The position numbers were made by a program, and so were the translations under genes. The notes below the pieces were generated by a model, which was not told the DNA's origin, ran no database searches, and worked only from the letters and a program-made list of their open reading frames with translations. DNA of 64,000 nt from positions 992,001-1,056,000 of the forward strand of contig JACGCM010000635.1 in NCBI GenBank assembly GCA_014058105.1, given 5' to 3'. This stretch comes from Kingdonia uniflora. Lineage: Eukaryota > Streptophyta > Magnoliopsida > Ranunculales > Circaeasteraceae. Positions 54,670 to 64,000 of the stretch are shown piece by piece. The first letter of the stretch is position 1. Each line of letters opens with the position of its first letter.

Positions 54670-55161
54670 TGTTGGATAATACTTTGTTCTATCTATTAAT
54701 CATAATACAGATATGAGAGAAGAGTAGAGATATTATTGATTGATATGTTTCTCTGTGTCTAGGTTACAAGACTTAACCCTTTAATAGGTTATATATTAAT
54801 ACTCAAACTCTCCCCATAAACACTAATGGAATATTGGATTATTAGGAGTCCAGTAGGACACCCCAACCCAGTTGGGTTCCCACTTTGGGCTAGGCCCAAC
54901 TCCTAATACTCCTCCTTAGGGTGTTCCATACCGAGATGACTTACCACATCAAAACCTCTGCCTAACAAAACCCCTTTATGCAAAAAAGCTGTACAAGTAA
55001 AGGGTAGAATCATATGCTCCTTATGGGTTGTGGGCGCGCATACGTTGCCTCATCAAAACCTTTAATCAGTAAAACCTCTTAAGATAAAAACTACACTATC
55101 AGGAAAAAAAATACAACGCGCATGTGTCCACGTCAGGTTGGGACTGCTCCCTCTGACGTCA
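54670..55161 (-). repeat. 3' LTR of copia fragment K2
   Basis: 492 bp, minus strand TGACGTCAGAGGGAG...TATCCAACA. Preceded by polypurine tract ATCTTGGGGGAGAT (55162-55175). TTTTGATGAGGCAACGTATG-type copies are typical for copia LTRs; the U5 end has CTCTTCTCTCAT. No second LTR in the window. Confidence 0.65.
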
Positions 55162-57395
55162 ATCTCCCCCAAGATCTATCCCCCTAAGATGTTCCTCGAG
55201 ATAATGGTGAATAAAAACTTTTGCATGCCGATTCCGTGTACCAGTTCCTTAAACGGAAGTGGTGCGAGAGTCTTCATAAATAGGTTTGCAAAGTTATCTT
55301 CTAAATGTCTTAAATAACGTGAATCTCATTCGCCTTCCGTCATATATAAGTATGGAATGACTTCTATGGAATGTGCTTCATTCTGCCGTCATTGATAAAA
55401 TCACCATTGACTTGAATGATGCAAGCTGAGTTGTCTTCAAACAGTGTCAATAATTAATCTTAGATAGAACATGCCACAACTTCAGTTAATGTGATGTGTC
55501 TTGGAGCGCAACCATCATTCTCTGCCAGTTTTATGAAGTACAATAATTTCATCGTGGTTCAAAGATGTAACTAACGTCGTCTGCTTCATCGATCTTCAAG
55601 ATTTTACTCCATTCTTGTACATAAACACATATTCTATCTGACGATGGCCTCTATGTGGGTCTGTAAAGTATTTTATATCGATATACTCTATAATTTTACC
55701 TTTACCATTTTGAGTAGAACAGACCCCAGTCTTTCATACCAATCAGATACCTCAAAATGTGTTTGATCTCATTCCAGTACCTTTGGATATGAATAGAACT
55801 ATGGAAAGGATATGAGTCATCGGGTCTAGTATTCCCAGCTAACTATAGTAAAGCATATCCTAGTCATAGAATCACAGCCCTTGGAGTTCCCCCCCCCCCC
55901 CCCCATTAGGATGGTGGAAGATGTTGTTGTCCAAATCTAAGCAATGGACACATAATAAACGACTTAGTACCCTGTATTAGATCCATACCGAAGTGTTAGA
56001 TAACTCTTTCGATATATATTGCTTGGTGTATGGGTATGCCACTACCAAGATATTCGATCTGTAAATTGTGACACTATTTGATTTCCTAAGGTCTTTTTTT
56101 TCAAATTCCTTCATAAGGTATTCGGCGGCTCTCAGGATCTCCCCCGGAGTTTTAATGATATCCAATCATTTTTTGCTCTGTTCTGATGACTTAAGCTAAT
56201 ATTTGTGTTTTAAATAAGAATGCAAGGACAGACATGAATATTTGCGAAGTCCCCGACCTTCAAATACTCAGTTAATCCTACTATGTCACATGGGACCAAA
56301 TTGCTTCAAGTTAACGATAACTTTTCTAATTTTATTATGTACACACCTCGTATGTCGGGCTAAATTACTTCAAGAAGCTTATGCCTCCCCCGGTGGCTTC
56401 ATGTAAATATCAATATCTAGTCTCCTATATAGATATGTGGTAATTAAATAAGACGCTAGCTTATCCTTGACAACTTGACAGACTAATCAGTGTCAAAACT
56501 TTATAGTATCTATAACCGGATGATAGGTTTACAATCGATACCAGATCTCTTAAAGAATTTATAGACAACTAGTCTTGTCTTGAACTAATTATCTTTCTGA
56601 GTTAATCATGTTTCTGTACTACTCTCATTTCTAACCGACAGGCTCTATGGCTTCACTTCACATTATGCTAACAAGCTGAGCTTTTCTTGGATTCCTGATG
56701 ATCACTTTGGCCATTGTACAGTAATACACAGTCATTATTAATAAGTTGCTTTGAATCCTCATCCTTGATGGCGAGCACAGTAGTAAATGTGAACACCTTA
56801 TTGAGAAATTACTATTTAAACAATCCAACGTTGTACCATTACAAAATTTAAATAAATCGAGATCTCCTTATTATCATACGTATCTGCCACCCCAGGCTTG
56901 TCTCATAATGTATCAACTGGTCGCGTAGCTACTATTACCTCGTCGATAGGTGGTTCCATCCTCGATGAACCGACTATATCATTAGTCATATTTGTCCCTT
57001 ATTCTGCAACTCCTCGGCTCGAATTACTTTCTTCCAACGATGCTCTGCACTAAGCGCAAGCCTCAAATTCATTTGCGGCACTAATTCCCCCAGAACATTC
57101 AGTTATGTAGGTGTATTACTTATAGGTACACATACCTACGATAGTTAAATAATTCCTATGAATGTGTCTGGAAATTCATTTACGACCTATTGCAGGTTTA
57201 TAATCCGCTGAACCTTATTGTCACTTAACTTATGTAAAGGGATCTAGATAAGACAAAGATGGTGTTTTTCCAACTAATCTTGGAAACACCATCAGCATTG
57301 ACTATCATATCTCCCACCAATGCTTGGAATATCATCCTATCAAAGTGATAATCAGCTCTGTATTATATATACGTTGCTAGCAGGTTTCAAATATC
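54670..57395 (-). mobile_element. Copia fragment K2: RT, RNase H and 3' LTR
   Basis: Minus-strand Ty1/copia 3' half. RT traces from about 56660 (KAQLVS..., TYHPVIDTIKF, TTYLYRRLDIDIYMKPPGEA), KTPGEILRAAEYLMKEFEKK (56165-55977), RNase H traces EDNSACIIQVNGDFINDGRM (about 55440-55380) and EDNFANLFMKTLAPLPFKEL (about 55295-55235). Then a polypurine tract and an LTR. The 5' half is missing, cut by a CACTA element at 57396. A 16-C run is at 55889-55904. Confidence 0.75.
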
Positions 57396-57600
57396 CACTA
57401 CTAGAAAATAGACCAATAGCCACAGTCTATATTTGTTTTAGCCACAGTGATAACAGTAGCTAAATGCAACAAACCTAACCATGGCTAAACCCTAAAATTC
57501 ATGGCTAAAGACATATACCTATTTCTTTTTGGTGACACTAATTTTCTCCGTGACCAAACCGTGGCAAATAACTTTAAAAATACCAGATCCAAAAATTTAG
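57396..57600 (+). mobile_element. CACTA transposon 5' end
   Basis: Starts CACTACTAGAAAATAGACC, a typical CACTA terminus. Subterminal repeats of TAGCCACAGT / AACCATGGCTAAA / CCGTGGCAAA follow in both orientations within 170 bp. A CT-rich stretch (57680-57760), often found after CACTA subterminal regions, comes next. The right terminus is not seen. It interrupts copia fragment K2. Confidence 0.65.
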
Positions 57601-58049
57601 AAATTATATTTCCCTCTGTTTCTAGACTCTCTTCCCACTTTGTAAGTTTTAAGGGTTTGAGCAGTCAAATTTAACCACAAAAATCTTTGACCATATCTCT
57701 CTCTCTGAATTTCAAATCTCACAGAGGTAACTTTCAATTTCTGATTGATCGATGAGAGTCATGGCATCTCTTTCTGTGTTAAAGTTCTCAAAGCATATAT
57801 AAGTTTGCTTCTCTAAATCAATTTTCTTGGGTGAACTCACAGGGTTTATTGAAGCCTGGAATTTGCAAACTAGAATGGAGTCCCTCAATTTCTAGGTATT
57901 TATTTTTGATTTGGGTATTTATTTATGATTTGGGTTTTTGTTAAATTTATTATGGTTGTATGATTTTTCTTTGGACATTCCTTAATTCTATATTAGGTTT
58001 CTCTAAAATTATTCCTTATCATGTTCAAAAGCAATCATTACACGTATAA
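57601..58049. other. Probable CACTA interior, non-coding
   Basis: AT-rich with a CTCTCTCTCTGAATTTCAAA stretch at 57702. No ORF worth calling. Confidence 0.35.
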
Positions 58050-58380
58050 TTTCTATTCGAACAGGACCAAGATCATATTCAAACAAATAAAGTTCTGAGG
58101 CAATTTGTTCGAATGGAGAAAGAGTCTATTCGAACAAAACAAGCTGTATTCGAACAAAACAGAAACCTATTCTAAAAACTATGTTCACAGGTAATGTATT
58201 CGAGCAGAAAAATAGTTTATTCGAACTGAACAAGTTTTATCCAAACAGGATCAAAATCCTATTTGAACAAACATATTTCTGAGTAAAAATGTTCGAATAG
58301 ATACTAACTCTTATTCGAACAAGATCTTATTTGAATAGAACAAAAACCTGCTCGAACAGAGATCTGTTTTTCTCAAAAAG
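58050..58380 (+). repeat. Degenerate TTCGAA-motif array
   Basis: About a dozen (T)ATTCGAACA(A)AA motifs, 20-30 bp apart (TATTCGAACAAAACAAG, TTGTTCGAATGGAG, CTGCTCGAACAGAG). Looser relative of the arrays at 39208-39520 and 62990-63165. Confidence 0.6.
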
Positions 58381-58489
58381 ACATATTACTTTCTTTTCAT
58401 ACTTAGTAAAATACTAAGGGCTTGACATTTAGAGCAAGGAGATACAAACCCACTTACCTGTTCAGTATCAGTCCAGCTATAGTCACTCC

Positions 58490-59174
58490 ATGTGTAATCT
58501 TTGACGACGAGTAACCATGAGGAAGTGCGAACACCTATTCTAGACACGGAATGAAACAAACTCAAGATATGGAAGTTTCAGACGGTCCAACGATAATATA
58601 ATTATGTTCTTCAAGCTGTATTTCAGCGCCAAGAAGTAGCCCAATAAGATTACCAAGAGAAATAGAGGTCTCCGTTGCTTGGACAGAGTTAATAGTTGTT
58701 TTATATACTTGACCAACGCCATTCAACAAGACATTAATAAAAGAATCATCACTAATAGTTTCTCCTGCAAGCGCTAAGTTATCGACAATTGTATTCATCT
58801 TGTCAATATAATCGGTGATAGAAAAATTACCTTTTTTTGTATTATGGAACTGAGTTTGAAGTTGTGAAATACGGGCGTGAGATTACGATGCATATAGGGT
58901 ACAAAGCGATGCTCATACTTTGTCAAAGTTAGTGAAACGAGCGATAAATGACAACACACTTGGAGAGAGGCTTTCCATCTGCATCATCCAAAAATTTCAA
59001 CAGACACGGCTTTGTTCCATCAACAAAGCCAATTAGATCATAACTCCAAAAGAGTAGAAGGAATTGTGCATGCCACAAAACATAGTTTGTGGGATCAAGT
59101 TCGATCGAGACAAGATGTGAAATATTTAATGTTGGAGAAGAGGAAGTAAAAGCCATCTTAACAGTGGAAAACAA
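58490..59174 (-). pseudogene. gag: Copia fragment K1 gag
   Basis: Minus strand. MAFTSSSPTLNISHLVSIEL, DPTNYVLWHAQFLLLFWSYD and LIGFVDGTKPCLLKFLDD (59156-58930) is the copia gag N-terminus (LDPTNY-x-LW-x-x-QF...GFVDGT). After a frame break, MNTIVDNLALAGETISDDSF, INVLLNGVGQVYKTTINSVQ and ISLGNLIGLLLGAEIQLEEH (58798-58562) is the UBN2-type gag core (PF14223). Pol is absent. Its flank does not match the K2 LTR, so it is a different element. Confidence 0.78.
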
Positions 59175-59195
59175 AAAAAAATGTCGTAAGACTTA

Positions 59196-59208
59196 GGCTC
59201 TGATACCA
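59196..59208 (-). other. Primer-binding site of copia fragment K1
   Basis: Minus strand TGGTATCAGAGCC, perfect tRNA-Met-type site about 40 bp upstream of the gag ATG. The 5' LTR therefore begins at 59209 and runs rightward. Confidence 0.8.
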
Positions 59209-59500
59209 TGAAAGGTTTAATGTCAACCTTAATTATATTGAATCTCACAGGGCATTTTAAAGCCACCATTGGATAAGTACAAGTCTCACAAAGATAAGTA
59301 TACACTCCCTGATATATTGGGTTGCAACTCTACAACTATATCTAAGATAAGAGAGAGAGCATTATCATGAGCAATCTCCTTTAGTAGGAGACTTATCCCT
59401 AATACACAGTTCACCATCTTCTTATACCAAATGCCTAAGACACGGTTTCACAACTTGCTTAACTTTTATCCATTACAATAAAGATTATCAACTACAACCG
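59209..59500 (-). repeat. Presumed 5' LTR of copia fragment K1
   Basis: Its U5 end ...AACCTTTCA abuts the PBS. The outer boundary cannot be fixed without a second LTR; 59500 is an estimate. Confidence 0.5.
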
Positions 59501-60339
59501 AAAAAAGAAAGATGCACCGAAAACTACAATGAGAAGAATCGGAAGCTGGAACTTTTCCACTCCAGAAGACTAGTTTGAATGAATTCGGATGAATGCCAAA
59601 CCAACACTGGAGATTTTACCAAAGCAATGCAAGAAACTTATCATAATACACATAACAGCAAATACATACTCTGCCACAAAATATCAACTAGTTTAAAGAC
59701 ACATACCATCAAATACATCCTCTCTCTTCTCAAACCTCACTGGAAATCCACCTTTCATTTTTTAAGTCAAAGAAGACGTAAAAATAGGTTCAGTCCCTTT
59801 CTCAATCATGGGCACTACTGATAGATGGCGAAGAACTCCATCAACCACTTGTTGGGGGTCAACGTGCGGAATACATCACCCTCGCGCAATTTGGTTTTAT
59901 CCGTTATCCTCATGGTATACAAATAATCTACCAAGAAACTAGAAACAAAATTAACAAGCACACAAAGCACAATATTTACCGAAGGTTCACCATAAGGCTA
60001 CTCCCCCCACCAGGCTAGAAATCCATTATCTATCCAAGTTTAATTATAAGCACTCAAGGGAATACAACAAACATGGAAATCCCCAATCTCGCAATAATCC
60101 TCACATAGATTTACAAGAGATAAAAGAATTATATAAGAGATCCATCAAAAACATCAAAGATTACCTTAACAAAGACCATGTTGCATACCTTTTTCTTGAA
60201 ACCTATCAATCTTCTCCTACCTTGATTTCTCTTCTTAGCAACTAAGAGGTACTTCCCCTCTCACCATCAAATCACAAGAGAACAATACCCGTCACCTTCT
60301 TCCTTGTAAAGACCAACTCTTTACAAGGTCTACAACAAA
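59501..60339. other. Unassigned, partly LTR-like region
   Basis: Minus strand near 60010-59870 has GGTGGGGGGAGTAGCCTTAT, GAACCTTCGGTAAATATTGT and TTAATTTTGTTTCTAG, like the R/U5 region of some copia LTRs. No boundaries found. 59579-59821 is a chance open frame without recognisable domain. Confidence 0.35.
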
Positions 60340-61214
60340 TGTCACCCCCCCAAAATTAGCTTCTTAATAAGCTATTAAAAACGCGAATCCTAAGGTGTAA
60401 CGCCGGCCAACCCGTACCCCACAAACAACCTAGCCATAGAAAAATTCAGGCCCAGTCATCTATGAGAGCACAGCACAAAGAAATAGAATAATATAATAGC
60501 GGAAGACAAATATAATAATATCTATACAGAAAGATATACAACAATCCGAAGAATACAAACCAAACTGAGATCCAAAACAAATACAAAGGAACAAGCCTCC
60601 AGCTTACTCTGCAACAGGATCACCTCAACCACAACCTAAAATGTTATTATGCGAGAGTGAGCAAACCATGGTTCACTAACTCGCCAAATAAGCTAAACAA
60701 TTATACCAACCAATAAGATGAATAATATGAAAATAAGATATAATGTTTTGTTGATAATAAAAATAATATATATACCAAGTATGCCATAGATATCTAATAG
60801 AGAAGTACAATAACCCTAATAAATCTATCAAGCTACAAGCAATAAGCCAAAAGTAATACTAATACTATAAACTGCACTTCAAACACTGTTGAAGCCTATA
60901 GCACCACGCGCAACCACTAAACCAATAGATGAATTAATCTTTAAACATTTCCATCCCCAGAGACTAAGCACCAACCAATGTCCTCAAAAACTACCATGAA
61001 ACTCATAAGGAACCACAACTTGCTAACAATCTGATCTCAAGAAAAAAATAACACACAAGAGTGAGCAAACCATGCCCCCTCTAAACCAACCAGGCTAAAC
61101 AACCACACTAATAAAGTTGATTCTATAAAGAAGAGGAAAAGGAAGAAGGAGTTGAGGAATGCGAAAGCTACGGTAATAAAAGAGACGATGAATTGAGAAT
61201 ATTCAAAAGTGTTA

Positions 61215-61460
61215 TGATATGATTTGATGACTAGGATAATCCCATAATTATCCCAAATGCTGGATGATATGATATTGTATGATGGGATGACATGATGATA
61301 GAGTGATGATATGATATGATGACTAGGATAATCCCATAATTATCCCAGATGCTGGATGACATGATATGGTGTGATGCGATGACGAAATGATATGGTGATG
61401 ATATGATGTGATGACTAGGATAATCCCATAATCATCCTAGATGTTGAATGATTTGATGAC
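61215..61460. repeat. Tandem repeat inside the Tekay/Del-like LTR
   Basis: Three units of about 105-115 bp with GATGACTAGGATAATCCCAT, AATTATCCCAGATGCTGGAT and ATGATATGATATG segments. Confidence 0.75.
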
Positions 61461-62971
61461 ATGAGGAATAAAGATGTTGAGTGGAATATGAGGAATTGAT
61501 AAGATTGTTAACTAAAGAATCCTATCCTATAAGATCAGAAGAAAGATAATGATCTACAGATGCGGGCAGGATCCTAAAGACTGAAACACAACTACCGTCA
61601 ACCCAACAGCACTCATAGGATAACCACCTGCCTTAGAGCGTGGCAAACAATCCAAACACAGATGTTAACGGTGACTCAGTTACACCATCTAAGCATATAT
61701 GAAACAGTAACTTAACTGTCACCACATCTAAACAACATAAGTCCCAATATCTCCAAAAGAAAACAAGATAACCATCAAATGCCAGAGTACAATAGCTGTC
61801 AACGCAGACTAGTGCACACCGGATAACCCACCAGCCTCAAACAAGATAGTCCACAATCCCCAAGAACTGAGCTGCACCGTAACTTTTCTACTACTATACA
61901 AATTAAATAGTGGCTAGACCACAAACCGCCGGTACATCCAAACAACAGCCGAACCTAATCACTCGTACCAAGATACAAGCTAGGTGACCTAAACGAACCA
62001 CCAACAATTTCATATAGATAATACAGCGACGCAGAATCGTCGTAGCCTCCATAACTGAGATTAACTATTATGACTAACCATACCCATCAGGTTCTATCTA
62101 GTACTTAACTCACAATTATCGCGGGTTTTACTAACTTATCAAACCCTTAACAACTCATGTTTATAGTGTACTAAACAGACAACCCGTTGGTGTCCTAAGC
62201 AATGATCATATACTAACCTAATCACATTCCAAACATATAAACTAAGCATTACGATAACTCACAAATTAGCATAATAATCTAGTTATTAAGGAAGATAAAA
62301 CTCGCCTGAAAAAACCACCATCGAAAAGACCAACTCGGCGAAGTACCAAATCTGCACCAAAACGGTAATGTGCTCTGCGAATCGACTTCTAAAATTTTGA
62401 ATGAGCTACAAAAAGAACACGAACACCACAACACCAACCACTACCAAGACCCGGAACCCAAACACAATTCTAAAAAGGATCCTCGCCCAAAACAGTGTTT
62501 CAAATCAGTGCCACACTCAAATCAACAACTGAACCTCATCACCCATTCACACTAAGCCCCAATCACCACCACCGAATAGCTGCAAGGAAAACACAACCAA
62601 TTCATCCCAACAATTAACACAACCTACAGCTCAATCATACCCCAAATATACCAATATTCAAACCCAACAATCATAAAGGATGCCAAACTGAAATTAATCA
62701 ACGAAATTGAAGAGGGATCCGTGAAATTACTCATCGAAGGGGTACGGATGAGCTCGTCAAAAGGCGGCGCCCAATCGATGAATCAATGACAGAAACGCAG
62801 CTCTCTCTCTCTCTGGAACTGAAATCAAGAAGTTGGAGATGATTCCTCAGGCTCCAATTCGTACAAGGAAGGAGAAGGATTGAAGAATTGAAGGGAGAAG
62901 AAGGATTTGAGAAGTTAGGGTTTTGCGTCAGCTAGAGAGAGAGGAAAAATTAGTAGAGAGAATGAAGGTTG

Positions 62972-62979
62972 ATTTATAA
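62972..62979 (-). promoter_or_regulatory. TATA box of the Tekay/Del-like LTR
   Basis: Minus strand GTTTATAAATC, followed by a CT-rich leader (CTCTCTCTAGCTGACG). The TTCGAA repeats end about 10-20 bp upstream. Confidence 0.5.
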
Positions 62980-62989
62980 ACACTACGAA

Positions 62990-63165
62990 TGGATACGAAA
63001 GTCGTTTGAACGATTAAGAGGTCTTGGGCCAAATTCCAGGAGACAAGTCGACGCGTTCGAACGAATATGAAACTCGTTCGAACGATAATTGCCAAGGGCC
63101 AAATGTCCAGGGGACATGAAGGTTCATTCGAACGACAATCAACCACGTTCGGACGGGAACTGGAA
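62990..63165. repeat. TTCGAA repeats in the U3 of the Tekay/Del-like LTR
   Basis: About two units: ACGCGTTCGAACGAATATG, AACTCGTTCGAACGATAATT, GCCAAGGGCCAAATGTCCAG and TTCATTCGAACGACAATC. Same unit as 39208-39520. Confidence 0.75.
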
Positions 63166-63403
63166 AAACTCTAAAAAGTCACTCTGAGATCCTCCTGAAC
63201 CACACCGAACACCAAGATCCTTAAAAGGCAAGAACAACCCGAAGCAACAAACATAACCCTATCAGAGACCAACCACGGCTCCTAAAATCATAACTCCACC
63301 TCCTCTGCCCAACAACAGCATAAACCATAGAACTGGTGGAACACCAAACTCCAAATCACCATAATCATCATATAATAACAAAAAAAAAATTTGGGCCATT
63401 ACA

Positions 63404-63986
63404 TTCTACCTACCTTAAAAGAATTTCGTCCCAAAATTTAACACCTACCTCAAACATACCTTAAACGGGGAAGATACCCAAAACTCCATAAGTGGATCGC
63501 CCCACTGAATTACTTGCCAAAATCACTGCAACGGGCATCCGAATAGTGTAAGATCACAAACCATAATCAAAACCTACAGTCAAAACTAAACGGGGAAATC
63601 AACCAACTCTAGAAGCCACGAACTAGATCACCTCCCTACATACATCTCACCACCAGCATGATGCTGACCTATGGTACCCAACCCAGAACTACATCTACCA
63701 GGTTAAAAGAGGAAGGCCCTATAGTCATCAAGAACACTAACCACCAAGCAAGCAAGATTCAACCTGAAGCTCTAAGATCTCAAACCTAGAGAGGAACAAT
63801 AAAGTCCTAACACAACAAGAATCTACACAGATCCAACACGCACAAGGTTTCAAGAGATCAACTCTAAACCAAACATGCGGAAAAGACGCAGAACACCAAG
63901 GAATCATCTTAAATTACTATAAAAATTACTCAACCTATGAGTGTAAGAACCGAGATAGGGGATAACCTAGAGCTCTGATACTAATC
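63404..63986 (-). mobile_element. Very short internal region of the Tekay/Del-like element
   Basis: 583 bp between polypurine/3' junction (63404-63450) and PBS. No gag or pol remains, so the element is non-autonomous: only the two conserved ends and filler. Confidence 0.7.
63972..63983 (-). other. PBS of the Tekay/Del-like element
   Basis: TAGTATCAGAGC on the minus strand, one change from the tRNA-Met site TGGTATCAGAGC. Confidence 0.65.
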
Positions 63987-64000
63987 TGTCACACACCAAA
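63987..64000 (-). repeat. 5' LTR of the Tekay/Del-like element (first bases)
   Basis: Ends GGTGTGTGACA on the minus strand, like GGGGGGTGACA at 60340. It continues right of the window. Confidence 0.55.

Larger units (their letters stand above)
60340..63403 (-). repeat. 3' LTR of a Tekay/Del-like element
   Basis: 3064 bp on the minus strand, TGTAATGGCCC...GGGGGTGACA. The upstream GGGACGAAATTCTTTTAAGG and GTAGAATG are the highly conserved 3' junction of Tekay/Del chromoviruses. TATA box TTTATAAAT at 62972-62979 (minus strand). It contains internal repeats at 61215-61460, a GAGTGAGCAAACCATG duplication (60656 and 61061), and the TTCGAA array upstream of the TATA box. Confidence 0.78.

Noticed and set aside
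54670..59500. K1 and K2 as one copia element
   Set aside because: The sequence right of the K1 PBS does not resemble the K2 3' LTR, so they cannot be two ends of one element.
59822..59960. Possible host terminal exon (minus strand, MRITDKTKLREGDVFRTLTP) after an acceptor-like TTTCTAG
   Set aside because: The surrounding sequence looks like a copia LTR R/U5 region, and I recognise no protein family.
1..64000. tRNA, rRNA, CRISPR, bacterial operon features
   Set aside because: None seen; tRNA-like strings are only retrotransposon primer-binding sites.

Overview
The window is nuclear plant DNA, most likely from a eudicot with a repeat-rich genome. It is AT-rich and packed with LTR retrotransposons of typical plant lineages: Ty3/gypsy Tat, Athila-like and Tekay/Del-like, plus Ty1/copia. 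It also holds MULE, hAT-like and CACTA DNA transposons. I see no intact host gene, rRNA, tRNA or CRISPR array. Every large protein-coding region belongs to a transposon and is broken by stops and frameshifts, so this is an old, nested repeat landscape. All calls come from reading the sequence; no database search was run.

Layout. 1-2757: the 3' end of a plus-strand Athila-like element (G) inserted in the LTR of a minus-strand relative (H). 2758-15597: Tat element A (LTRs 536 bp each, TSD GCACC) inserted in the 3' UTR of H, which resumes at 15603. 16733-18201: a duplicated host-like upstream block cut by another Athila-like LTR. 18990-19294: a CACTA end. 19833-22110: non-autonomous LTR element F. 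22147-23092: decayed tandem repeat. 23093-24836: MULE-like element with a FAR1-type DNA-binding remnant. 24845-35433: Athila-like element D with two LTRs and decayed gag-pol. 35439-36560: remnant of a GRF-interacting-factor (GIF/AN3) first exon and its upstream block. 36570-38516: MULE-like element with an 11-bp TSD and a nested hAT-like element. 38528-39676: LTR-like DNA with TTCGAA repeats. 39677-54185: element E, a relative of F, into which Tat element B (40308-52592, minus strand, same family as A) inserted. 54256-54575: a GIF-like last exon. 54670-59500: two copia fragments and a CACTA 5' end. 60340-64000: a Tekay/Del-like element with 3.06-kb LTRs and only about 0.58 kb between them.

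The most interesting system is the second gene of Tat elements A and B. It lies between pol and the 3' LTR, on the strand opposite gag-pol. The two copies, in opposite orientations in the window, preserve the same order of protein blocks: an N-terminal block, a SEAEA block, a PF04195-like ('putative gypsy-type transposon') block and a C-terminal coiled coil. They also share two short GT-AG introns, one exactly 78 bp in both copies. A good antisense TATA box lies upstream in A. Introns and promoter on the antisense strand imply a separately transcribed, spliced gene that converges on pol. The space between the two 3' ends holds hairpin-containing tandem repeats, about 11 units in A and 2 in B.

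Other points of note: E and F share an internal region and ORF but have unrelated LTRs; TTCGAA-centred repeats occur in three places, once just upstream of an LTR TATA box; and fragments of one growth-regulator gene (GIF) are scattered among the transposons.
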